41,656 nt of DNA from Gammaproteobacteria bacterium. Its GTDB lineage: Bacteria; Pseudomonadota; Gammaproteobacteria; Acidiferrobacterales; SPGG2. Under the pieces are notes generated by a model that was given only the letters and a program-made list of their open reading frames with translations, ran no database searches and had not been told where the DNA came from. How positions within the stretch are numbered: position 1 is the stretch's first letter; each line of letters begins with the position of its first letter. Below, piece after piece: positions 25,901 through 33,649 of this stretch. The stretch spans positions 1 to 41,656 of the forward strand of contig JAOTYM010000027.1 of the NCBI GenBank assembly GCA_029861845.1, read 5' to 3'. Made by a program: the position numbers and the translations under genes.

Positions 25901-26255
25901 GCGCGATCATAATAAGTTAAAGGCGTTTCAACTCGCGGATTCGCTTGCCCTGATGGTGTACAAGATAAGTGCCGAGTTGCCGAGTGAAGAACGGTTTGGC
26001 TTAGTAGCACAAATGCGTCGGGCAGCGGTATCTATCCCCTGCAACATCGTTGAAGGATGTGCACGCCATACGGAGGCAGATTTTCTGCGGTTTCTTGATA
26101 TCGCTTATGGGTCCGCTCGTGAACTGGAATACCAAGTCTCTTTAGCGTTTCGCCTTGGTTACATCGACATCAACACAAATAAGGAAATCACCGAGGTTTG
26201 TGAAGAGACCTCGAAGGTACTAAATGGACTGATTAGATCTTTGAGGCAGCAATGA
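25899..26255 (+). CDS. Four-helix-bundle protein, S23 / 23S-rRNA intervening-sequence family
   Basis: 118 residues. [60 protein letters not shown] and [20 protein letters not shown] are the four helices of the S23/IVS family, with the usual [13 protein letters not shown] motif. The family was first known from ORFs inside 23S rRNA intervening sequences and is related to the Avd accessory protein of diversity-generating retroelements; the molecular role of free-standing copies is unknown. The gene begins at the end of one heptad array and ends (ATGA overlap) at the start of another. A relic of its 3' end is at 40519-40555. Confidence 0.9.
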   Translation: MRDHNKLKAFQLADSLALMVYKISAELPSEERFGLVAQMRRAAVSIPCNIVEGCARHTEADFLRFLDIAYGSARELEYQVSLAFRLGYIDINTNKEITEVCEETSKVLNGLIRSLRQQ

Positions 26256-27088
26256 ATCTCCGGACTCCAGACTTGTATTATCGCTCAAGACTGAGGACTT
26301 GTTCTGCTCCAGACTCAAGACTACAGACTCAAGACTGGCCTTATCGCTACGGACTCCAGACTCCAGACTCGAGACTCAGTACTCCAGACTCAAGACTCCA
26401 GACTCAAGACTGGTCTTATCGCTACGGACTCCAGACTCCGGACTCCGGACTAATATTTTGGAAATTTACACTCCTGTGGTTCCTAATAAGTTGCCTCGCC
26501 GCGACGCCGGTGGCGGCCGAGGACAAACCATCACGTTTCGAGCTGACGCCCTTTGCTGGCTATCAATTCGGCGGTGACTTTGAACTGGAGAGTAGCGGTA
26601 ATGATTTAGAGCTGGATGAGGCGCAAAGCTTTGGCCTGATCTTCAATATGGACATTGATGAAGAGAAACAGTATGAGTTCTATTACTCGCGGCAAGAAAC
26701 CGAGCTCGATAACAAAGGGTTGTTTTTGAACGAACCGGTTCTGGATATCGATGTGGAGTATTTCCATGTCGGCGGGACATTGATGTTCGCTGGCGACAAC
26801 GTGAGACCTTATGTGGTCGGTACGATCGGCTTGTCGCGTTTTGACCCGCAGGGGTCAGGCTTCGACTCAGAGACATTTTTGTCGTTCTCGTTTGGCGGCG
26901 GCGCAAAGTTTTTTGCCGATAAGCGGATTGGACTGCGGCTCGAAGGCCGCTTCTTCTCGACACTTATCGATAGCGATACCGAAATCTTTTGTCGCTCGGG
27001 CGTCGATAAAAGCTTCTGCGCCGTGAGCGTGGACGGGGATCTGCTTTTCCAATGGCAGGCGATGGCGGGACTGGCGTTTCGGTTCTGA
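26252..27088 (+). CDS. Outer-membrane beta-barrel protein whose N-terminus is encoded by heptad repeats
   Basis: From ATG 26252 the first 68 codons are translated heptads ([14 protein letters not shown] repeats). Then comes a signal-peptide-like [20 protein letters not shown] and a barrel of about 190 residues ([20 protein letters not shown]; ending AMAGLAFRF). No in-frame ATG, GTG or TTG exists between the repeats and the hydrophobic core, so either translation starts at 26252, four bases inside the preceding gene's stop, or at a CTG (about 26473), or the natural start was overwritten. Signal recognition behind a 68-residue extension would be poor. The mature protein is a typical OmpA/opacity-like small barrel. 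Confidence 0.75.
   Translation: MNLRTPDLYYRSRLRTCSAPDSRLQTQDWPYRYGLQTPDSRLSTPDSRLQTQDWSYRYGLQTPDSGLIFWKFTLLWFLISCLAATPVAAEDKPSRFELTPFAGYQFGGDFELESSGNDLELDEAQSFGLIFNMDIDEEKQYEFYYSRQETELDNKGLFLNEPVLDIDVEYFHVGGTLMFAGDNVRPYVVGTIGLSRFDPQGSGFDSETFLSFSFGGGAKFFADKRIGLRLEGRFFSTLIDSDTEIFCRSGVDKSFCAVSVDGDLLFQWQAMAGLAFRF
26258..26453 (+). repeat. Heptad array F, with a 40-base higher-order repeat
   Basis: The longest array: about 195 bases of TNNRGAC units. Inside, a 40-base block beginning AGACTCAAGACTGG and including CTTATCGCTACGGACTCC occurs at 26325-26364 and 26400-26439 (one mismatch), so larger units have been duplicated. The whole array is open in the frame of the gene at 26252. Confidence 0.88.
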
Positions 27089-27162
27089 TCGTTATAAATG
27101 CAGGGAAGGGGCCTAGGTAGGGAAGGGCAAGCGGATGTGTTAGTGTTCTACACTGTCACGTA

Positions 27163-29034
27163 GTGCTGGATACTCCAATGACAACGAAGACACCAGTAAA
27201 GCCACGTGCGCGATCGAACGAAAATCCCACGACAGTGAAGAGGCGTGGACGCCTTAACAGCGCCTCCCCTGGTCGTGATCACCCTGCCAGCGTTGAGGAG
27301 CGGCGTGAGCACCACAAGTGGATGCTCAAATTGCTGACCACGGGAGGGAGGCTCACTCACCAAGAGGTTCCAGACACCATCCTCAAGTTGTTACAAGCGA
27401 TTGTTGACCATTCCCCGTCCGTCATATTTCTGAAAGACTTGCAAGGCCGATACCTTCTAGCCAACCGTGCCATGAGCGCGGTGGTGGGTTGTGAAACAAA
27501 GGGTATTGTTGGAAAGACCGACTATGAGTTGTTTCCGCGTCACGTGGCAGACGCGTATCGCGAGGCCGATTGCAAAGCGATCGACAGTCGTAAACCCATC
27601 GAATTAGAGGAATCGGCGCCCCACAAGGATGGCACCCACCCCTACCTGTCCGTAAAGTTCCCGCTTCTCGGTGATGCGGGGACTCCATATGCGCTGGGGG
27701 GGATTGTGACCGATGTTGTAAAGCTCAAACAGATAGAAGCAGAACTTCAAGAACGTCTGCGCTTTGAACACCTGCTTTTCGAACTGTCGGCCGCTTTTAT
27801 CAATCTTCCCGCAGACGACGTGGACGCAAAGATCAACGAGACCTTTCGACGTCTCGGGGAGTTCATGGAGGTCGACCGCTGTTTTATTGACCAATTTTCA
27901 GACGATAAGAGCGAATTTCGCGTCACCCATTTCTGGGCTCACGAAAGCCTTGAGTCCGACGATTTTTTGGACAAGGTGCTTCTGAATGAGCAGGTACCCT
28001 GGTACATGGCGAGGATGCTGAGTGGGCAATCGCTTATTTTTTCCTGCGTCGACGAGCTTCCGGATGAAGCCGTCCCTGAGAAGGCGTACATCCAGAGCGT
28101 GGGCATCAAGTCGTCCGTCATTGTACCGTTGATCGTTGGCGGCGACATCATCGGCAATTTCGGGATCGACGTGATCCGCAGTGAAAGAGACTGGTCAGAA
28201 AACGTCATTCAGGGCGTCAAGATCATAGCTGAAATCTTTGGCAATGCGTTGGCCCGCAAGCAGGCCGAAAAGAAGCTACGTGCAGCTGAGCAGGAAGCGG
28301 CGAGAAATCGCGAACACTTGGCGCATTTGACCAGGGTGCAGATCATGGGTGAGATGGCAGCCGGCATCGCGCACGAGATTAATCAACCCTTAGCCGCGAT
28401 TGAGAATTATGCACGGGCATGCGAGAGAAGGCTTAAAGGTGACACGGGTGATCGCGACAAGATGGAGGAACTTGTTGAGAAAATAAAGGATCAGGCCCAT
28501 CGAGCCGGTAATGTGTTAACCCGGGTTCGCGCTATGGTTAAAAGACAACCTGTTAACATGGTGTCGGTGGATCTCAATGCGGTCGTTCAAGAGACAGTAG
28601 AGCTGGCCAACATGGAAGCACAGTTGCGCAACTGCCGGCTTAAGATCGAATTTAGCCGTTCGTTGCCAGCTGTTGTTATTGATCCGATCCATATTCAACA
28701 GGTTGCGCTCAATCTGATCCGTAACGCAATAGAAGCCTCGGAGGATGTTACCCGAGAAAACGAAAAAGTCGTCTTAGTAAGGACGACAAAAACGGACACC
28801 GGCCATGTAGAAGTCAGTGTGGCGGATTCTGGCCTTGGCGTTACGGACATGGAAGGTGACCGGCTTTTTGAGCCCTTTTTCTCCACTAAACGCTCCGGTC
28901 TGGGAATGGGGCTGTCGGTTTGTCAGTCCATCATAGCCATGCATGATGGGAAGATCTGGCATACGCAAAATCCCGCTGGAGGCACGATATTTCACTTTTC
29001 GTTACCGCTGGATTCGGAGGAAGGCGCTGCGTAG
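27163..29034 (+). CDS. PAS-GAF sensor histidine kinase, FixL-like
   Basis: 623 residues from a GTG (an ATG follows at residue 6). PAS domain at about 70-185 (SPSVIFLKDLQGRYLLANRA, GKTDYELFP), GAF at about 195-365 (EVDRCFIDQF, SVGIKSSVIVPLIVGG), a short coiled coil, then the HisKA domain with H404 in AAGIAHEINQPLAAIENYAR. The HATPase shows LIRNAIEAS (N box), ADSGLGV (G1) and GLGMGLSV (G2). No transmembrane helix: a soluble sensor. The PAS is of the PAS_4 type, not a recognisable haem-binding FixL PAS. The response regulator follows with no gap. Confidence 0.94.
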   Translation: MLDTPMTTKTPVKPRARSNENPTTVKRRGRLNSASPGRDHPASVEERREHHKWMLKLLTTGGRLTHQEVPDTILKLLQAIVDHSPSVIFLKDLQGRYLLANRAMSAVVGCETKGIVGKTDYELFPRHVADAYREADCKAIDSRKPIELEESAPHKDGTHPYLSVKFPLLGDAGTPYALGGIVTDVVKLKQIEAELQERLRFEHLLFELSAAFINLPADDVDAKINETFRRLGEFMEVDRCFIDQFSDDKSEFRVTHFWAHESLESDDFLDKVLLNEQVPWYMARMLSGQSLIFSCVDELPDEAVPEKAYIQSVGIKSSVIVPLIVGGDIIGNFGIDVIRSERDWSENVIQGVKIIAEIFGNALARKQAEKKLRAAEQEAARNREHLAHLTRVQIMGEMAAGIAHEINQPLAAIENYARACERRLKGDTGDRDKMEELVEKIKDQAHRAGNVLTRVRAMVKRQPVNMVSVDLNAVVQETVELANMEAQLRNCRLKIEFSRSLPAVVIDPIHIQQVALNLIRNAIEASEDVTRENEKVVLVRTTKTDTGHVEVSVADSGLGVTDMEGDRLFEPFFSTKRSGLGMGLSVCQSIIAMHDGKIWHTQNPAGGTIFHFSLPLDSEEGAA

Positions 29035-29655
29035 ATGGTAGAGCAGAGCATATTCGTCGTTGATGATGATGAGGCTGTTCGTGACTCGATAAAAGAGCTG
29101 GTGGAGTCTGTGGGTCTGCACGCACAGACTTTCGAGAGTGCTCAGGCTTTCCTTGATGTGTACTCAGCCGATGCGGCCGGCTGCCTAGTCCTGGATGTGC
29201 GGATGTCCCACATGAGCGGGCCTGCGCTACAGACAAGGCTCAAAGCGCAGGGCTGTAGTCTTCCGATTATCTTCATCACCGGGCACGGTGATATCGACAC
29301 TGCGGTTGAGGCGATGAAGGCTGGTGCTGTCGATTTCGTTCAGAAGCCTTATCATGAGCAGAATCTATTGGACTGTATTAACAAAGCATTAGAGCTGGAT
29401 GCGCAGAACAGAGATGCCGACCGTAAACAGCAATCCCTGGAGGAACATCTTGCCAAGCTCACTGAGCGCGAGCACGAAGTTATGGATTTGCTCGTGCAAG
29501 GCCTTGCGAACAAGGCCATTGCTCAGCGATTAAGCATCAGTCCGCGCACGGTAGAGGTGCATCGGCAGCACGTCTTGGAAAAATGCAGTGTCAAGTCGCT
29601 AGCGCAGCTAGTGAGCCTGTTTAACCACACTGCTGACGATACACCTCTTCGTTAA
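29035..29655 (+). CDS. FixJ-family response regulator
   Basis: 206 residues; its ATG directly follows the kinase TAG. The receiver domain has Asp pair VDDDE (10-12), phosphoacceptor D54 (LVLDVRMS), T82 (ITGHGD) and K104 (VQKPY). A linker of about 25 residues leads to a LuxR/FixJ helix-turn-helix: LTEREHEVMDLLVQGLANKA, ISPRTVEVHRQHVLEK. In this family phosphorylation by the cognate kinase frees the DNA-binding domain to activate a promoter. Likely targets include the outer-membrane gene at 30488, in front of which an FNR/FixK-like site is found. Confidence 0.94.
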   Translation: MVEQSIFVVDDDEAVRDSIKELVESVGLHAQTFESAQAFLDVYSADAAGCLVLDVRMSHMSGPALQTRLKAQGCSLPIIFITGHGDIDTAVEAMKAGAVDFVQKPYHEQNLLDCINKALELDAQNRDADRKQQSLEEHLAKLTEREHEVMDLLVQGLANKAIAQRLSISPRTVEVHRQHVLEKCSVKSLAQLVSLFNHTADDTPLR

Positions 29656-29839
29656 TTTCTGGCCTGTGCGGCGCTTATCGCTTCGCTACGTACGTACCCT
29701 TCGTAGTATTCCGCATATATTCTAACCGCGCTTACCTGCACACTGAGCTACGCATTGCAGTTGGTAAGCATGCGGAGGTTGGACGGGGGTGGGCTTTGTG
29801 TGCTTCCGCATCTCCAATTCAACAGGTAGGAGGTGGGTG

Positions 29840-30235
29840 GTGTTGTCAGGCGTGGATCATTCGCATCGCTCTGCGGCGCATAAAATAATTTACATTGTCG
29901 ATCCGGACGCGTCAGAGCAGGAAAGACTAGAGTCCGCGCTGACCCCGACATTTGGACACGTAAAGGCCTTTAACGATGTCGAGTCGTTCCTCGCGCAATG
30001 CGGATCAACTCAAGAAGGTTGTTTGATTACTATATCTGTCTTGCCGGAAATGAGTGTGCTGGAGTTCATCGATCGGCTGAAGCGCGAGGGAATACGCCTT
30101 CCTGTCATCGTGTTGGGTGAGGATAGCAAGATGCCACTGACCGTCAACGTCATGCGTGCGGGTGCCGCAGACTTCATCGAGCGGCCCCTTACTGACCGCA
30201 GGCTGCGGGAGGCTGTTCGCAAGGCAATAACATAA
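29840..30235 (+). CDS. Degenerate receiver-domain protein (pseudo-receiver)
   Basis: About 131 residues from GTG 29840, six bases after AGGAGG (29828-29833). The fold is that of a receiver: KIIYIVDPDASEQERLESAL, TISVLPEMSVLEFIDRLKRE, LPVIVLGEDSKMP, AGAADFIERPLTD. Compared with the FixJ-like neighbour, the acidic pair is partly kept (DPD), but the phosphoacceptor Asp is Ile (LITIS for LVLDV), the Thr is Gly (VLGED) and the Lys is Arg (ERP). It therefore cannot be phosphorylated in the usual way and lacks an output domain. It may act as a connector or an inhibitor of the kinase upstream. Confidence 0.8.
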   Translation: MLSGVDHSHRSAAHKIIYIVDPDASEQERLESALTPTFGHVKAFNDVESFLAQCGSTQEGCLITISVLPEMSVLEFIDRLKREGIRLPVIVLGEDSKMPLTVNVMRAGAADFIERPLTDRRLREAVRKAIT

Positions 30236-30415
30236 GGTAGAGGGACACGGTTTGCGTGTACGTAGGTTTCCTAATAACGCTACGTTATTTACCGAATACT
30301 CGGGCGTGCCCTTTCGAATTGTGCTCAACGCGTGAAGATAGCAACTTGTCGGCAACCGCGTTCACGAGAGGAAGCGACAACGAGTAGCAAACAACCAAGA
30401 GCGATTCGATGCGCT

Positions 30416-30429
30416 TTGACTTGGGTCAA
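30416..30429. promoter_or_regulatory. FNR/Anr/FixK-like box
   Basis: TTGACTTGGGTCAA is a palindrome of the form TTGA-N6-TCAA, with arms TTGAC/GTCAA. This matches the recognition pattern of the CRP/FNR family. It is about 60 bases upstream of the start of the outer-membrane gene at 30488, the usual place for activation. The remainder of the 252-base gap (30236-30487) has a strong AGAGGAGG ribosome-binding site at its end. Confidence 0.7.
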
Positions 30430-30487
30430 GTACCTATCTTTGGTAGATATGGTTTAGTTTCGACGTCAGATAGAGGAGGAGTTAATC

Positions 30488-31381
30488 ATGCAACACGCGA
30501 AACGTTACTTGGTGGCAGGGCTGATCGCGGCCGTGGTGGCCGGCTCCGGAATGACTGGGGTATGGGCGGAGGAAAAGCCCCCCGAGACGGGTACCGATCC
30601 CCGCGATTTCGCGCCCAAGTTCATGCCCTACATGCGCCACACCGAGCTCGAGAATGGCTTGGAGCAGAACGAGTTTGTGCTGTTTGGCCTGTTCGCGTTC
30701 TCCCCCAAGTTTGCCATGACCTATGAGATTCCGTTGGCGAAGGATCTCGATATCAGCGACACCGCGCTCAGGAACCCGGCCACGGGTGTCTGTGGCCCCG
30801 GGGGGTTCCTGCCTGGCGGTGGTGTAACGATTCCCAGCGGTCTCACCGGGTTCGAGGGCGATTGCGAGGAGACCGGCGTGGGTGACATGAATCTGCGTTT
30901 CCTGTACCGGACGGATTGGAAGGCGCTTGGCGGCGACTGGCTCGTCGGTCTTCAACTGGATTTTCCGACCGCGTCGGAGGACGTGCTCGGCAGCGAGTCT
31001 TTTATAGCGGGCCCGAATTTTGCCTATATCCGCGACCTGCCTCAGTGGCCCGGACCGGGGGCATTTCTAGCATTCATGAACTTTTACTTTTTTGATGTTT
31101 CCAAGGACAGCGGCCGAGCCGATACAGATATGTACGTCGGCCGCTGGTTCGCGATGTTGCCGTTGAGCAAGAAACACAAGATCTATGCACTGCCGGAGTT
31201 CCAACCCGTCTACGACTTCGAGAATGACCATGCCTCGTACTGGATCGGCCCTGAGTTCGGCAAGATGTTCGGTCCTGGGCGCATCGGTTATATCAAGCCA
31301 GGTTGGGGCATCGATCCGGATGACACGGAGGGTGACCGGGACTTCACGCTGGAGATCGGGTTCCGGTATTTCTTTGACTAG
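30488..31381 (+). CDS. Exported outer-membrane-type protein of unknown function
   Basis: 297 residues with a signal peptide (LVAGLIAAVVAGSGMTGVWA, cleavage before EEKPP) and a strong ribosome-binding site. The mature protein has alternating strands, a Cys pair likely to form a disulphide (ATGVCGPGG and FEGDCEETG), and finishes DFTLEIGFRYFFD in barrel fashion. It resembles proteins annotated as MetA-pathway-free porin-like or transporter-like barrels (phenol-degradation/MetA type) only in general outline; I do not assign a family. Expression is probably under the FNR-type site upstream. Confidence 0.8.
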   Translation: MQHAKRYLVAGLIAAVVAGSGMTGVWAEEKPPETGTDPRDFAPKFMPYMRHTELENGLEQNEFVLFGLFAFSPKFAMTYEIPLAKDLDISDTALRNPATGVCGPGGFLPGGGVTIPSGLTGFEGDCEETGVGDMNLRFLYRTDWKALGGDWLVGLQLDFPTASEDVLGSESFIAGPNFAYIRDLPQWPGPGAFLAFMNFYFFDVSKDSGRADTDMYVGRWFAMLPLSKKHKIYALPEFQPVYDFENDHASYWIGPEFGKMFGPGRIGYIKPGWGIDPDDTEGDRDFTLEIGFRYFFD

Positions 31382-31392
31382 CCCAGCTTTCG

Positions 31393-31455
31393 GTCTTGAG
31401 TCTGTAGTCTGGAGTCTGACGATTAGTCTGGAGTCCTGAGTCTGTAGTCTGGAGC
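31393..31455 (+). repeat. Heptad array G
   Basis: All units read in the GTCYNNA orientation (GTCTTGA, GTCTGTA, GTCTGGA, GTCCTGA). It directly follows the outer-membrane gene, and its last GGAG joins the orphan leader at 31451. A further short relic (AGTCTTGCGTCTGAAG) lies at 31515-31530, just before the next gene. Confidence 0.8.
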
Positions 31456-31517
31456 ACTTAACGAAGGAGGAGATCATGAAAGTACGAACCAAGACATTGG
31501 CGGGAAATAAGCATTAG
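31451..31517 (+). pseudogene. Orphan translation leader and 13-codon relic of an MBL-hydrolase gene start
   Basis: GGAGCACTTAACGAAGGAGG and an ATG at 31476 open a frame of 13 codons, KVRTKTLAG after Met, then NKH and stop. The codons match the start of the metallo-hydrolase gene at 32225 (KARTKALAG), and the leader matches almost base for base that of the second hydrolase gene (33625-33652). It is thus a severed gene start. Confidence 0.75.
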
Positions 31518-31536
31518 TCTTGCGTCTGAAGCGAAA

Positions 31537-32118
31537 ATGAAGAAGATGATCAAAGTAGTCGCATTCGGAGCGCTATCGCTATGCGCGATTTATCTGATTG
31601 CTTTGCAGGTCCAATCGGGAGAGTCGAGGCGTTTGGCGAAATTCTCTTTCTCACAAGCGGCCCATGCGGACGACGAAGGCTGCAACGCCTTGTTCGTCAT
31701 TCGTGCAAAGGGCATGTCATTTGACGGGAGCCGCATGGTCTTGCGCGGTACGGATCCGAATATCACCTATTTCTGTGATCGGCCTGTACGTACGGCTGGG
31801 CATCTAACGATCGATGCCCTCCGGGCGATCGTGACTAAAGGCGAGAACAATTTTCTTGAGAACCCGCCGAATGCCGCATTATCGATTTTTGGTGACGGTG
31901 GCGAAATTTCGGATGTCATCGTCTTGTTACCCAGCGCACCTAAGGTGACAGGCGACGAGTTGGACTTCGAAGTGCGAGTAATCGAAGGCGAGCTACCGGC
32001 CACAGGTGGGGCGCTCGCGTTGTTCGTCGATCCCATTGGCGTTCCGGTTAGCCCCACATCCGCCGCCGGCGTGCACCGTCGCCACAAGCGAAGGGCTGTG
32101 CGGCGGGCGAATCAATGA
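31537..32118 (+). CDS. Exported protein of a conserved family with unknown function
   Basis: 193 residues. A single N-terminal helix (VVAFGALSLCAIYLIALQV) precedes the mature part. Recognisable blocks are GTDPNITYFCDRPVRTAGHL, FLENPPNAALSIFGD and LALFVDPIGVPVSPTSAAGV followed by HRRHKRR. I know this TYF-DRP-R-AGH pattern with a basic HRRH tail from many hypothetical exported proteins in several phyla. Function unknown; the gene lies between an orphan leader and the first metallo-hydrolase, with which it may share a transcript. A 7-bp-stem hairpin (32140-32160) stands in the gap behind it. Confidence 0.78.
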   Translation: MKKMIKVVAFGALSLCAIYLIALQVQSGESRRLAKFSFSQAAHADDEGCNALFVIRAKGMSFDGSRMVLRGTDPNITYFCDRPVRTAGHLTIDALRAIVTKGENNFLENPPNAALSIFGDGGEISDVIVLLPSAPKVTGDELDFEVRVIEGELPATGGALALFVDPIGVPVSPTSAAGVHRRHKRRAVRRANQ

Positions 32119-32224
32119 CTCGTGGTGAGCCACTCGAACAACCATCCGCTGCAGATGGTTAACGCGCGGCCGCTTTTGCAATAAAGATCAGAACGCAATC
32201 GTCGTACCGGGAAAGGAGGAAATC

Positions 32225-33526
32225 ATGAAAGCACGAACCAAAGCATTGGCCGGAATCACGGTGGCGGCGATGATCGCGGCATCCGCCTATGTTGCTGGCT
32301 GGCTAAGCGGCAGCACCGGTCATGACCCGGGGTTGCTGCCTGAAGCGCAGGCCGCGGGCGGCGTGGTGAAGGGCCCAAATAAAGTTGCTCCCGATCGCTA
32401 CGTTTACTATCCGGGCACCGAGAAGCTGGCCAAGGATGAGGTCCGCGTCATCGCCTGCGGTACCGGCATGCCGGATGCGCGCCGCGGGCAGGCGGCGGCC
32501 TGCTTCCTGTTCGAGTTCGGCAACGGCGAAAAGATTATTTTCGACCTCGGTAGCGGCTCGATGCGCAACGTCAACGCGCTGATGATCCCTTCCGAGTACC
32601 TGACAAAGATCTTCATCAGCCACCTGCACACCGACCACTGGGGTGACCTGTCGTCGCTGTGGGCCGGTGGCTGGACCGCGGGCCGGCCGGTGCCGCTCAA
32701 GGTCTGGGGACCGAGCGGCATGACGCCCGAGATGGGGACAAAGTATGCCGTCGAGCACTTCCTCAAGGCTTTCAACTGGGATTACCAGACCCGCGCTTTC
32801 CAGATCTCGCCGATTCCGGGCAGCATCGAAGTCGTGGAATTCGACTACAAGGCGGTCAACAAGGTCGTCTACGATGAAAACGGCATTCGCATAAGCTCCA
32901 TCCCGGCAATCCACGCCGGTGACGGGCCGGTCAGCTACATCATCGAGTATGCCGGGTTGAAGCTGGTTTTCGGCGGCGATTCGTCGCCGAACAAGTGGTT
33001 CGTCGAGCACGCGAAAAGCGCCGACTTCGCCATCCACGAAGCCTTCGCCACGCCCGAGTTTTTCGCCAAAGATTATGGCCAGCCACCTCAGCTTGCATGG
33101 CGAGCCTGCTGCGCATTTCACACCTCGGGACCAGCCTTCGGCAAAATCATGAGCGAAATCAAGCCACGCCATGCCGTTGCTTATCATTCGATGGAGGAGG
33201 CTATCCCGGGTGTGCGCGCCGGTATCCGCGAAACCTATGATGGGGCGCTGTCCGTCGCGGTCGACAATATGGTCTGGAACATCACCAGTGATAACGTGAC
33301 CGAACGCATGGTAGTTTCTCCGGACCGCGCTTCCGCGGTGCGTGGCCCAACCCACCAGCCGCCACCAGAAAAAGGCCGACCGAGCACGCTGAGCAAGTTC
33401 ATTCTCCAGGGTGAATGGGGGCCAGGTTTCAACGCGCAGAACAGGATGCTCGACGAATATATGGAGAAATACAATCTGCAGGATCAGGACTGGCGCAAGC
33501 AGAGACCCTGGTATAAGCGGAACTAG
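32225..33526 (+). CDS. MBL-fold metallo-hydrolase, exported (paralogue 1)
   Basis: 433 residues with AAAGGAGG upstream. A signal peptide or anchor (ALAGITVAAMIAASAYVAGW) is followed by the metallo-beta-lactamase fold: GTGMPDA, FDLGSGS, the metal motif SHLHTDHWGD (H133, H135, D137, H138), VFGGDSSPN with its Asp, FHTSG and AVAYHS. The sequence resembles proteins annotated as guanitoxin-biosynthesis-type MBL hydrolases (GntH-like), an annotation recalled and unchecked; nothing here suggests toxin synthesis. It is a tandem paralogue of the gene at 33650. A strong terminator follows. Confidence 0.88.
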   Translation: MKARTKALAGITVAAMIAASAYVAGWLSGSTGHDPGLLPEAQAAGGVVKGPNKVAPDRYVYYPGTEKLAKDEVRVIACGTGMPDARRGQAAACFLFEFGNGEKIIFDLGSGSMRNVNALMIPSEYLTKIFISHLHTDHWGDLSSLWAGGWTAGRPVPLKVWGPSGMTPEMGTKYAVEHFLKAFNWDYQTRAFQISPIPGSIEVVEFDYKAVNKVVYDENGIRISSIPAIHAGDGPVSYIIEYAGLKLVFGGDSSPNKWFVEHAKSADFAIHEAFATPEFFAKDYGQPPQLAWRACCAFHTSGPAFGKIMSEIKPRHAVAYHSMEEAIPGVRAGIRETYDGALSVAVDNMVWNITSDNVTERMVVSPDRASAVRGPTHQPPPEKGRPSTLSKFILQGEWGPGFNAQNRMLDEYMEKYNLQDQDWRKQRPWYKRN

Positions 33527-33539
33527 TAAGGGAGAGACG

Positions 33540-33565
33540 AAAGGCCGGGCGTAAGCCCGGCCTTT
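33540..33565 (+). terminator. Intrinsic-terminator-like hairpin after the first MBL gene
   Basis: AAAGGCCGGGC - GTAA - GCCCGGCCTTT forms an 11-bp perfect stem with a four-base loop; the downstream arm ends in TTTCTCGT. Nearly the same hairpin follows the second MBL gene. Confidence 0.88.
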
Positions 33566-33568
33566 CTC

Positions 33569-33630
33569 GTCTGGAGTCTAAGATTTTGGTCTTGAGACGG
33601 AAGTCCGTAGCACAAAACAAATCTGGAGTA
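33569..33630 (+). repeat. Heptad array I
   Basis: Begins at the very end of the terminator (GTCTGGAGTCTAAG), continues decayed (GTCTTGAGACGGAAGTCCGTA) and with CACAAAACAAA, and ends CTGGAGTACTTAACG, running into the ribosome-binding site of the second MBL gene. Confidence 0.75.
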
Positions 33631-33649
33631 CTTAACGAAGGAGGAGATC

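Noticed and set aside
23597..26255. Integron cassette array with attC sites (many TA genes in a row)
   Set aside because: No attC-like structure with conserved core sites (RYYYAAC/GTTRRRY) repeated between genes, no integrase; separators are heptads instead.
25899..26255. Avd protein of a diversity-generating retroelement
   Set aside because: No reverse transcriptase and no template/variable repeat pair is found in the window; S23/IVS family fits better.
23394..26453. CRISPR array
   Set aside because: Units are seven bases, tandem and degenerate; there are no 25-35 base repeats with unique spacers and no cas genes.
29656..29827. Possible gene or RNA between the FixJ-like gene and the pseudo-receiver gene
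   Set aside because: Only short direct repeats (CTACGTACGTAC) and no coding or RNA signature.
32303..33355. 350-codon open frame on the minus strand
   Set aside because: Antisense shadow of the MBL hydrolase gene, without ribosome-binding site or known motifs.
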